In this document: positions 52,367 to 62,243 of the stretch, piece after piece
How the letters are laid out: each line of letters begins with the position of its first letter
How positions within the stretch are numbered: position 1 is the stretch's first letter
NCBI GenBank assembly: GCA_022457065.1
Contig: JAJGBQ010000001.1
Coordinates: 3,410,001 to 3,474,000, forward strand
Reading direction: 5' to 3'
Length of the DNA stretch: 64,000 nucleotides
Source of the DNA: Curvularia sp. ZM96
Lineage: Eukaryota > Ascomycota > Dothideomycetes > Pleosporales > Pleosporaceae
The notes under the pieces: generated by a model
Database searches by the model: none
The model's input: only the letters and a program-made list of their open reading frames with translations
What the model was told of the DNA's origin: nothing
Program-made: the position numbers and the translations under genes

Positions 52367-53994
52367 TTACAACTCGCTGTGTCTCCTCTGCCACTCTACG
52401 ACAGCAGGCGCTAGCGGGCGAGAGAACAGACTTGAGTAGTCGGTTCCAACAATATCCCTGTTGCCGCCGATATTCCCAATCTTGAATTCGCGCACAAATG
52501 CAACAAGAATGGTTTGCAGTTGGAGGTAGGCAAACTGCTCGCCAATGCATCGGTGCCTTCCGGCTCCAAAGGGCAGGTAGGGCGAGTTGGTTCCCTTGGA
52601 GACGACGCCCCAACCATAGTCGATCTTCTCGTCATTTGCATCGTCGGCCTCGTAGTTGTGCTGGTCGGCATCCCATCGGTGTGGGTCCCAGACGGAGGGG
52701 TTGACAAAGTGGGTGTCCAGTTGGGCGGAGAAACCAGGCGAGGACATGAGGTCATGAGAGGTGGGGACAACGTAGTTGGTGCCGTCGACAACAAGAGGCT
52801 GCTTGACCTTGCGCATAATGGAGTGGATCGGAGCGTGGAGACGGAGAGTTTCCTTAACAACTTGGGCGTGGAGGGGGAGCTTCTGGAGATCTTCGTAGGT
52901 CAGAGTAGGCAGGTTCTCGCCCATGACCGACTTTTGCTCGGTGATGAGCTCCTCTACGACTTCAGGGTTCTGTGCCAAGCGAAGCAGGATCCAGGAGATG
53001 GTAGAAGATGATGAGTGCTGACCAGCCATGAGCAGAGCAATCATGATTCCGGCAATTTCGTGCTCGGGAATTGGCGTGCCGTCCTTGTACTTGCAGTCCA
53101 TCAAGTGCCAGATCATGTCATGCGAGTCTTTCTTGACATTGCCCGACCTTCGCTTGCGAACAACCTCAGAGTACAGCTTGATCATTGTCTCGCGCGCATT
53201 GTCGCGGGCACGGTTATGGGGGAGCGGTGCCCAGGAAAGCATAAAGTTGATGGGGGAGAAGCCCATGTCAAGGTCGTGGTATAGCTCGGCAAACTTGGAG
53301 TCGAACGAGCGGCGGATTTCCTCGCCTTGGAGCGATCGGGAGGCGGTGTAGATGGTGAGCTCGGCCATGACCTTGGGGACGTTGAAAGTGCCCTTTTGTC
53401 CCTTGAAATCCTTGTGGCGCTTGAAGAAGTCTTCGCATTCTTGTGTGATGAGGGTAACGTAGGAGCGGAGGGCCTCTTGAGTCAGACCGAACTTGACGAA
53501 CTGTTGTGGGTGTAAGCAGGCTGCGCAGAACATGAGACAAGATAACGTACCTTCTTTTGCTCCATGAGCTTCGAGTTGGGGCAGTCGTACACGACGTCTT
53601 TGCCAAACACAGGCGTGGTGAGAGGGGAGTAGATTTCCTCGGCATTGACATCCTTGATCTTTCCGTTGAGGATGAAGTTGTTGCCAGTGGTGTCGAGGCA
53701 GACGGTCATCTTGCGGCCAAGGAGGATAAACGTGAAGACATTGCCGTACTTCTTCTGGTTGGCGAAGAAGAAGGCATACGGGTCCATGCCATAGGTGACG
53801 GTGCTGCCGATGATGGGCAGCCAGTGGAAGACGACGGGAGGCTCATTGGGGTTCTTGAACAGCAGCTGCTTCAGGACATTGAGAACGACAGAAAGTAGGA
53901 TAAAGGAGGCGAAGCCGGCGGCGACGACAACAGGCGTGGACGAGTTGGAGGCGAAGTCGCCCACTGGGCCAGCAACAGTGGCAAAGACACCCAT
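52367..53994 (-). CDS. CYP51: Lanosterol/eburicol 14-alpha-demethylase CYP51 (ERG11)
   Basis: Endoplasmic-reticulum cytochrome P450 of ergosterol synthesis and target of azole fungicides. Two exons, 53994-53551 and 53500-52367 (50-bp intron, phase 0), 525 residues. N-terminal membrane anchor at about residues 15-40. FHWLPIIGSTVTYG, the substrate-site block VFGKDVVYDCPNSKLMEQKKF (split by the intron) with Tyr in VVYDC, the I-helix AGQHSSSSTISW, the ExxR helix ETLRLHAPIHS, the PERF-like DPHRW, and the haem loop PFGAGRHRCIGEQFA with the ligand Cys. The intron position and sequence are closest in type to CYP51B. The ATG at 53994 is supported by the family start; the upstream ATG at 54120 lies in promoter sequence. 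The promoter carries a 69-bp tandem duplication. Confidence 0.97.
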
Positions 53995-54103
53995 GATGGA
54001 TGCACAACAAGAAGCAACGAGAGAAGCAAAGGGAGCGTGGAGCGACAATGTTGAGGGGGACGCGCCCTCATAAATTTCCCAGACGGTGAGGGCGAAGCAG
54101 GGG

Positions 54104-54241
54104 CATCTCTGGCCAATCACACGTCCAGCGTACAGGGCGGTCTGTCAGTGGACCACGCAATCTTGGCAGGGACATATCTGGCCAATCACACGACCAACGT
54201 ACAGGACGGTCTGTCAGTGGACCACACAGTCTTGGCAGGGA
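54104..54241 (-). promoter_or_regulatory. 69-bp tandem duplication with CCAAT box in the CYP51 promoter
   Basis: Two adjacent 69-bp units, 54104-54172 and 54173-54241, differ at about six positions. Each contains TCTGGCCAATCACACG (a CCAAT box) and GGTCTGTCAGTGGACCAC. They lie about 110-247 bp upstream of the CYP51 ATG. CCAAT-binding and SREBP-type factors regulate cyp51 genes in other fungi; action here is inferred. Confidence 0.75.
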
Positions 54242-54506
54242 CGGATTGCGGGTCCAAGCGGATCCATAGGGAGAACATGGCACCATTGACAGGTCAGCGT
54301 CGTGTCACTGGTTCAGCGAGCAACATCACCTTATGGTTCCCTAGACAAGACGCAGAGACGTGTACTCCGTAGAGCCTCGATTGGAATTACGCTAGTCATG
54401 CTTGGACGATGCCATCCCCCGTTGTTGTACATGTCTCCATTTCGGCTCTAATCCCCATAACGCCTAGATACGCCTAACGCTCAGTTCAACTCAGAAAGCA
54501 TGATTG

Positions 54507-56758
54507 CTATGCCTTGGTCTCCTTGCCCGCCTTGGGTGCAAGGCTCGGATCAATCGGATAGTGGGATCCGTCCTCGTCTTCAGAGTACAGAGTCTGGTCT
54601 CCCTTGCCGCCCATTTCCACAAACTCTTCGGGGTGGCGCTGAGCAGCCGGCTGCTGCTCGGCGACCGGGTGGTGCTTGGCCTCATTCTTCTTGCCATTGC
54701 TCTGCATTCCATTCTTCTCGTAGACCTTGACTGGATCCTGTCCCTCGGTGCCCTTGATGACGCGCGTGACCTTGACGTCGTTGATGCTGCTCAGCATGGT
54801 ACGCTCCCGTTGGATTTTGCGCTTTGAAAAGTCTAGCTTGGAGATGGCGCCTGTCAGACCGTCGGTGCTGTCGTTGACATTGATCTTGCCCTGCGTGGTC
54901 CACGGATGCTCCAGACATTCATCAATCGAGATACGTTGCTCGACATCAACTGTGAGCATGCGGTCAATGAGATCGAGTGCAGGGTCGCCCACAGAGTCCC
55001 AGTACGGCGAAGGATAATCGAAACGACCCATCTTGATCTGTTGGGACAGCGTGTATGGATTCTCTGGGCTGTACAGCTCATCTGAGAAGGGAGGGAACCC
55101 GCACAGGCAAATGTACAAGACGACACCTAATGACCAGACATCGACGGCGCGTGTGTACCGGCGATGGTTGGAGTTTTCCAGAATCTCAGGGGCAACATCT
55201 ACGATTGGTTAGCTTGAACCTCGTTATTAGCAGATCAAGTATGACATACATGACGGAGTACCGCACCTGATTGCGTTAGTGACAAGCTTGAACTCAGCTG
55301 GATCGACTTACAGTGTGGTTGTAAACGACTCTTCACCAATGATCTTGGCAAGGCCAAAGTCGGCTAGCTTGACAGACAGCTCCTTGTCAGTAAGCAGGAT
55401 GTTTTCCGGCTTGATGTCTCGATGAACAATGTTGCGCTCGTGCTGTTGTTTGTCAGAGTAGAGTAGACGCAGGGCTACCGACCATTGACTTACAAGGTAC
55501 TTAACCGCCTGGAAGAGCTGCACAAAGACCCTGCGCGCTTCGTCCTCTGTCAACTTTTGCTTCATCACGATCCAGTTGAACAATTCGCCTTCTGTCGCCA
55601 GCTCAAGAACAAGATAGACGCCATCGTCTTCGTCAAACGTGTCTTTTAAGCAAAGAAGCGCTGGGTGGCTAACGCTCATGAGAACGGCAATCTCCTGCTG
55701 CAAACCTTCCACCTTGGAACTCTCTCCGGGGCCGCTGCGCTTCTCAAACTTCTTGACCGCGTACCGTACACCCGTCGCCTTCTCCGCACAGAGATACACG
55801 GATGCAAAATGACCCTTGCCTAGTTGTTCCTGCATAGTGTATTGCTGCCGGAACCGATGTGTGTTTCGCTTGAGCGGGTACCTGAAGACGTAACGGGCTT
55901 CATCAAGGATGGCAATCTCGTCGCCTTCACGCAGCTCGCGTCGCTTGTTTCGTCCGACAAATGTATCATTCACAAAGGTTCCGTTCCCAGACAGGTCTTC
56001 AAGCACCGCCACAACATCGCCGCCCTTTTTCTCGGTGAATAGCAGGCAGTGCCGATTGGAAACGGTGGGCGAATTCAGCACCTTGTCTTGGGGCACGGTC
56101 AGCGAAGCCTTGCTACATATGCACCATTGCGAACTCACCACACTCTCTATGGCGGCCAATGAGGTATCCGCCTGCTGGAACACCGCGCTCCTGCTTGTCG
56201 TGCTCGTATTGTTCTTCTTGGGCCTTGTACTCAGCCTTGGCCACGTTTTCTTTGCCACTGGTCCGTCCAACTTGCGTGGCGGGAACTGGACAGGCCTGTC
56301 TACGGCGCAACACCATTACATCACCAGCACTGCTGTCCATGGGCACCAGATAGCCCCACACCTCTTCGCCCTCCTCATCCTCGACTGCGTACGTCCGGTT
56401 TTCGGGCGGGTAGATGAATTGCGAAAAGGGTTGGGTGTCGGAGGGAGGCGACGACAAGCCGCCGCGTACGGCCTGGCTGGGTGCGCGATCAGAGGGAGGG
56501 CTCTGGGTTCCTTCCTTGTTCTCCTGCGAAGGCTCGCCAGTCGACTCCTTGTTGGTGACGGGCGAAGGCAGCGGGCCCTGCTTCAGACGGCTAGCGTTTG
56601 CAGGCGGCGACAGACGCGAGTGGCGGGTCCTCTTGGGCTCGACCTGCTCGCCTTGCGACAACTGTATCAATTGCAATGTTAGCAATCGGCCTAGGAGCAG
56701 ATCATCGGGAACATACGCGACCTCGCTTGAGCTGGCTTTTCTCAGTCTGCGCCGGCAT
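54507..56758 (-). CDS. CHK2/Rad53-type checkpoint kinase with FHA domain
   Basis: Nuclear DNA-damage checkpoint Ser/Thr kinase. Six exons: 56758-56717, 56661-56139, 56086-55494, 55442-55312, 55266-55250 (17 bp) and 55198-54507; introns 45-55 bp; 665 residues. A disordered Ser/Pro-rich N-terminus precedes the FHA domain (about residues 105-240: GGYLIGRHREC, SPTVSNRHC, LEDLSGNGTFVND). Kinase domain at about 255-540: GKGHFASVYLC, AVKKFEK, HRDIKPENILL, DFGLAK, then CGTPSYVAPEIL, which is rebuilt only by including the micro-exon. The C-terminal tail is basic and Gln-rich. The FHA-kinase order fits CHK2 (Cds1/PRD-4) as well as Dun1; I prefer CHK2 on the single FHA and the tail. Divergent from ATG10. 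Confidence 0.93.
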
Positions 56759-57135
56759 CGTGGGAGGGAGGAGAGGGTGAAGATGAGTGAGCGGGTGGGT
56801 CAAGACAACGACGAGTCAATGCGGGCGGCGTGTACAGCCGTATCTAGCATCGCACAACGCTGCAATAGTGGGCGCTGATGGTAACGACGAGTCCAAGGGC
56901 GGAGAGCTGGGGGCGCTAGGCTACACTGAGGTCCAAGATGCAGCTGCCTGGCCGCTTTGCATGTTTCGGCAGGGCCGCCAAGGCTCGATGCTGGGGAACA
57001 GGGCCGGCCCCTGCCTACCGAGCCTTAGCGTGACAGGGGCTGACGTGAGTGGCCCGGAGGTCTTCCCCGCCGCCGACGTCGCCTCGTCTTCGCCCATCAA
57101 CTCTACTGTACTCGCGCAAAGAATGCATCATAACA
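56759..57135. promoter_or_regulatory. 377-bp bidirectional promoter, CHK2-type kinase / ATG10
   Basis: The only sequence between the two start codons, GC-rich and without a convincing TATA on either strand. Confidence 0.5.
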
Positions 57136-57877
57136 ATGCCGCATGCCTTTCCACTCCTTGGCGATGCCGACTTTGAGCAAGGCTGCGCAGGTCTGCTGCA
57201 GAGATTCCAGCAGATTCGCAGCATGCAGGACGAATGGCTTTCTATGGACAAGATGTGCCGAAATGGCACCGCCCTGCTAAGAATCACAAAGCCCCTCACG
57301 CGAGGGGTAGACTGCGGTACAGACACCAGAGACCTCACCGAAGAAGACCATATTGAGGCTGCAGAGGACGACGAGGTGGGTTTGGTCCAGTGTGCATGTG
57401 GGCTGGAGCGCACCACTCATTGAGACGGAATAGGAGGCTCTCAACGAGGCTGGAGTGGCCCCAGCAATCATCACATACGACGTCATTGTTTCTCCAGTGT
57501 ACCAGGTTCCGGTCTTGTATCTTTACATACAAGATCCGCTGCATCGATATCCCCCCACAATGACTACTCTGTACGAGCATCTCGTCGTGCCCCACTTCAG
57601 GCCGCAGACGCAGAATACTGGAGTCATTGGAGGCATCACCATGGCGGTATGACTAGAGCAATCACGCAGTACCAGAACTAGAACTTACTTTTGGCAGGAT
57701 CATCCAGTTACAAATAGACCTGTGTTCTTCATCCATCCCTGCCAGACGGCTCAAGTTATGGAAGCGAGTGTGCACAAAGACACTACGGCTGAACAATATC
57801 TCGTTGCCTGGATCGGCGCACTAGGCAAGCCTGTAGGCCTGAACGTGCCTTTGGCACTTGCAAAGAGTTTTGATTGA
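57136..57877 (+). CDS. ATG10: ATG10, E2-like enzyme for ATG12 conjugation
   Basis: Cytosolic E2-like enzyme of autophagy that attaches ATG12 to ATG5. Three exons: 57136-57375, 57434-57646 and 57698-57877 (introns 58 and 51 bp), all phase 0, 210 residues. Atg3/Atg10-type blocks: YDVIVSPVYQVPVLYLYI, then FFIHPCQTAQVM with the catalytic Cys in the HPCxT motif, then YLVAWIGALGKPVGLNVPL. The start is the ATG at 57136 with an ACAATG context; an in-frame ATG at 57049 would add unconserved Arg/Pro-rich residues. The 3' end is 56 bp from the convergent mS29 gene. Without the splices the ORF would stop at 57423 and miss the active site. Confidence 0.9.
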
Positions 57878-57933
57878 CGCATCAACGTGAGTCTGTCATT
57901 GTACATGATTTATGTAACAGTATAGTACACCCC

Positions 57934-59425
57934 CTACAGCCGCATCCGCACACTGGCCCTCTCCAGCTCTCCAATATTGCCCATGCCAGCCAAACTCCAC
58001 TTCTCTGTCACAAATCCCTCGTCTACCCGGTGTCTTAGCATGCCGCTCTCGGCATAGTACTCCATAATTGACCGAGCCTCCTCCTTGCTCAACCCGCCAA
58101 CCGTGATGACATCAAAGTCTGGCGAACTGTCATGCAGACCCTTGAGAGCCTCCATCACGCGAGCATCCACGCTCTTATACGGGTTCCACTGCGGAACGCT
58201 CTCCGCTGAGACCTTGCGGGCCTGAGCTACTTGAATGCTAAAGTCAAGCGCGGGAGATGTGGGTGAATTTGATTGAGAAGTTGCACCCAGAACGACTCCG
58301 CCGTTGGCAAGTTTCTTCTGGCCAGAAAGATGGTCAACGAAATGGCGCACAAGCGCCAAGTCGTGGGCATGGATGGGCTTGACCTCGGCAGACAGGTACG
58401 CCGAATGACGCATGACGTGTGACAATCCGTCAAGAGCGAGCAGTACCGGAGGACGACCCGGCAATGACAACTCGTTCCATAGTGCCATGAAGACTGGCCA
58501 CGACGACTCGGGGTTCGCCATTCCAAGCGCAACCAGCTCTTTCAGTGTCGCCTTTGCAGGGAGCGGAAGTGGAAGATTGGGCTTTGTGCTGAGTTTTGTG
58601 GCCTGGAGGAATGCACCGTTGGCTTTGAGGATCTGCTGGAGAAGGTTGGCTGTGTATGTATCCTGGGTATACTGCAGCGGTTCTGAGTTGGGCAGGGGGG
58701 CATATTCTGTGTGAGCGTTGACTAGGTCTTGTGCTAGAAGCGTGTCAGCAAACTGCTGCTTCCTTACTCGCTAAACTAGACATACCTTCTGGGAGATTGA
58801 TCACAAACCAGTCCCGCAAGAAACCCATAGTCAAACCCTGGAGCAGCAGCGTACTTTTCCCGCTCATTCTCTCACCGCACAATATCCTCCGTACAGTTTT
58901 CTTCTGTCCGCTTGCCGAGTCTTCCACCTCCTTGAACAGCCGCGCAAGCTGAACCGCTTCCTTTCTCATCAACACAGCCGGTCGGCGGAATAGGCTCCAT
59001 CCTTGAGACGTCTTGAAAGCCTCGACGGCCCTCAGTGCATCTACGACATTTTCCTGTGGCAGGCCCATGACCTTGCCCTCATTCTTCTCGTTGAGAACAT
59101 TTTCCTTGCTTAGATCCTGCAGCGACGACACTTCCAATGCGTTGTCGTTGCTCAGCACGATGCGCTTTCGCTGGGCCTTTCGTTCGCCGGGGGCTGGCCT
59201 CTTTCCCGTGTCGCTCGAACCCGGTGCCTTTTTGCCCTTTTTAGTGTTCAAAGACTTGACACCCTTCTTGGGTGCCGCTGTCAGGCCTTTCTTCTTGGCT
59301 ACGACGGCATAGCGCGCCGATGATGTGGAAAAGCAGGCGATTTGCGGGCGCAGCAGGCGGGGTACGGTGGGTGCAGCATCAAGCGATAGCTGAGACAGGC
59401 TTCGCAAGCATGTTGAAGGTGGCAT
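57934..59425 (-). CDS. mS29: Mitochondrial small-subunit ribosomal protein mS29 (DAP3/Rsm23)
   Basis: GTP-binding protein of the mitoribosome small subunit. Two exons, 59425-58786 and 58733-57934 (intron 52 bp, phase 1), 479 residues. A basic, Ser/Arg-rich presequence (about the first 40 residues) and a Lys-rich linker are followed by LPQENVVDALRAVEAF. GERMSGKSTLLLQG is the Walker A P-loop, and VLLALDGLSHVM a Walker B-like segment. The C-terminal FDVITVGGLSKEEARSIMEYYAESG is the family's final block. The ATG at 59425 starts the presequence; the longer in-frame start at 59548 would overlap the RRS1 promoter region and reads as noise. Confidence 0.94.
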
Positions 59426-59631
59426 GACAGGCCAATGACGCTCAGGCCCTCCGCAATGGGCGACTCTGGTGATGCAGAAGAATGAATTCTGTGATGCTGA
59501 CGGCCTCGGAGGTCCGCCGCAGTGTGCACGGACCTTCCCGAGCCCCAAAAATTATTCTGAACTTTCGGTCACACTTGCGCAGCACCGACTTTTGCGACTA
59601 TCACGACAAAACAAATAGAAAGCCAGCAACC
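59426..59631. promoter_or_regulatory. 206-bp bidirectional promoter, mS29 / RRS1
   Basis: Separates the start codons of two ribosome-related genes. No TATA was recognised. Confidence 0.55.
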
Positions 59632-60364
59632 ATGTCAGACGTTGAAATGGAAGGCGGCGTCGCACTGGGCGTCACATCACCCACCCAATCTCAGCTTGCG
59701 GACGAAATCAACGGCGGCGCTATGGATGTGAAGTCTGTCGCGGACTCTACCGTCTCAAGCCGACTGTAAGTTTGCATTTGCTTTGCTACTATGCTCACAT
59801 TTACTAACACCAGCCAGCCCCGTTACCGTCGACAAGCCTACGCCCTTTACCTTTGACCTCGGAAACCTGCTCGCCAACGACCCCAACCCCATTCCCGCCG
59901 GTGCTGACGAAGATGCGCTCAAAGCCACCGCCCGCGATGCCGCCCAAGCCCTGATCAACCAGCTTCTTTCCACCTGCCAAGTCAAGTCGACCTCGGACGG
60001 TGTTCACCTTATGCTTCCTGCACCTACCACCCCCTTGCCCCGTGAGAAGCCAATTCCTGCCGCCAAGGAGCCCACCAAATGGGAGCGGTTTGCCGCCAAG
60101 AAGGGCATCAAGAAGCAGAAGCGCGACAGCAACCTGGTCTACGATGAGACGAAGGGCGAATGGGTACCCAAGTGGGGCTACAAGGGCAAAAACAAGGACG
60201 GCGAGAACGACTGGCTGGTCGAGGTGGACGAAAAGAAGGAGCGCGCGACAGGCGAGGCGCACGACCAGCGGGCAGACAGCCGCAAGGAGCGCAAGGAACG
60301 GATCCGTAGGAACGAGAGGAAGCAGCGCGCAAACGAGGCCAAGGCCCGAAAGCCTGGTATTTGA
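59632..60364 (+). CDS. RRS1: RRS1, nucleolar ribosome-biogenesis factor
   Basis: Works with RPF2 to bring the 5S RNP into pre-60S particles in the nucleolus. Two exons, 59632-59765 and 59818-60364 (52-bp intron, phase 2), 226 residues. The acceptor is the second of two nearby AGs (59816-59817), because only that keeps the frame into VTVDKPTPFTFDLGNLLANDPNP. That block and PREKPIPAAKEPTKWERFAAKKGI, VYDETKGEWVPKWGYKG are the RRS1 signature. The C-terminus is a Lys/Arg/Glu-rich helical tail. The acidic N-terminal 45 residues are specific to filamentous fungi or variable. Head to head with mS29. Confidence 0.95.
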
Positions 60365-62243
60365 GGTGTGTGCTCTGTTCTGCTTGGTGAGCGAGGAATT
60401 CTTTTCGTTACTACGATTGCATTGGGCGGCGTTTTCTCTCTTCATCACAACATATTTTGTGATTGCAGGCGAGTAGGCTGAAATAGAAAGCTTGTGCCTG
60501 GAACTTTACTTTTGGAAGAATGCTTGCCTAGTGTGACTGAGTTGAGGTGTGCTTGCTTCGAAGGACGAGGTGATTTGGTGAATTCTGCTACACGGTAGAT
60601 GATCAGGTGGGTTGTCGACATCGGCCGCTATCACGAGTAAAGCCATACAATGCATTGAGTGAGTTATCCGCCACCAGGCTTGGGGCCTAGTGCTTTCTGT
60701 CAATGAAATACTTTCCTGATTTGTTTCGACTCAAGTACGAAGAGCGAGCCAATCGCGCATCGCTGCTACGCGAGGAATGCGTAAGATCACTACAACAGAG
60801 GCATAATTTGGTGGAGTTAGGTAGATATTGCCAAGAAAGTAGGTAAAAGGTTTCTGTTCGTTGCGTGATCGAATCATCCCGCGAGGAATTTTCAAGTATC
60901 TGCTGTCGTGTCGCAGGACGCAATACGAATGGTGCGATCAAAATGCGCTAAGTTCAGTATCATAACAAGAGCTTTGTTATTTTAGTCGTCCTAGTCTATT
61001 GCGGATTATGAGGGGCTTAGGTGGAATGTTGTGCCAATGACAACATTCAGCAGGCTAGTATACCTACCTGAGCGCTATGGTTGAGCCGTCCCATTCTGTC
61101 CAATTGTCGCCTCGTAGGGTGAGTGTTGGGAGAACGGGAAGGTCGAGTTTGAAGTCGTGGCCACACAACCAAGACCTTTTAAGCGCTTTCTTGACAAACA
61201 TGGGCTTCAACTTCGTAGCATTGATCGACGGAGAATTCCGCCTTCTAGTTCGAGAGTGGGCTGAATGTAACCACACATAGCTGCCAGCATAATAGTGGAG
61301 CCACAAAGTCCCGGCTCAGCAATCCTGATGCCTTCTACCTTGCTAGTTCGGATCGATTGCGATATGACAGTCGTCCGAACAGGGCAAAAAGGTATTCGTA
61401 AACGAGCTGGAGAGTAGGTGAATGTCCGATACACGAGAGTGTCACATGTGTTGAGCCAGATCTCGCAAGTCATACCCGAGCTACTAAGCATTGATGTGGC
61501 GAATACAAGGCCATATTTACCGGACAAGCGCAACGCTTATGGAAGCTTAGCGGTCACCCCCGCATCCGTCCCCACAACCACGTCAATGCGTCTTTGAGCT
61601 TCTGCGCTCATTGTATAGCGGTTCTGCCATCGTTATTTGTTTCGGATATACGTTTGCATTCTGAGCGTCTTGTGTGCATGGCGGGCGGCTTGATGAGTGC
61701 TTATGGCGGTGCGAGAACGTTGCAAAGGACCTCGGGAGTTGAAGCTACATCTAGCTGGAGACACTAAAGTGAAGCGTCGCAGTCTAGGAACGTTGACAAT
61801 GTGGAGCTCCTAGCAGCATATCGGGTATACCGGCGGTCGAAGAAGGGTAATCGTCCATTCTCTAGATAAGACGTTGTGTTGTGTCCCGAGCTGTGCGTTC
61901 CGTCATCCCCGCGGGGAACAAAGGCAAAGATCAGCACATCACGAGATGTGATGGTGGGGTTCTGTCCTATGGAATAGCCCACATCTGTTGATTTCTGGGC
62001 GTCATAGGGTGGACTCGACGCTCGGATGTGGCTCGGGGCGATGATACCCCAGCCCGTTCCCGATGGTCGATGGCTAGGAATGGATGGTAGTGACGTGTTT
62101 AAGAACGGGCGACCTCGCTGAGGAAAAGAGGTAGGATTTGCCTACTCAGCTCCCTATTCTGCGGTTGGGATCAAGGCTTTCTCGCACGTCGACCCGCCTG
62201 TTGTCAGGCTGCAATACGAATTACAGTTCCTTCTGTTAGCAGA
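60365..62243. other. Intergenic, no gene seen
   Basis: 1.9 kb. ORFs such as 61207-61533 (minus) lack a recognisable family or supporting splice sites. Presumably the RRS1 3' end and the promoter of the following transporter. Confidence 0.5.

Noticed and set aside
54068..54289. Repeat-encoded ORFs upstream of CYP51 on both strands
   Set aside because: They exist only because of the 69-bp tandem duplication (a multiple of three) in the promoter and match no family.
61064..61533. Minus-strand ORFs of 80 and 108 codons between RRS1 and the MFS gene
   Set aside because: No family resemblance and no flanking splice signals that would extend them; left as intergenic.
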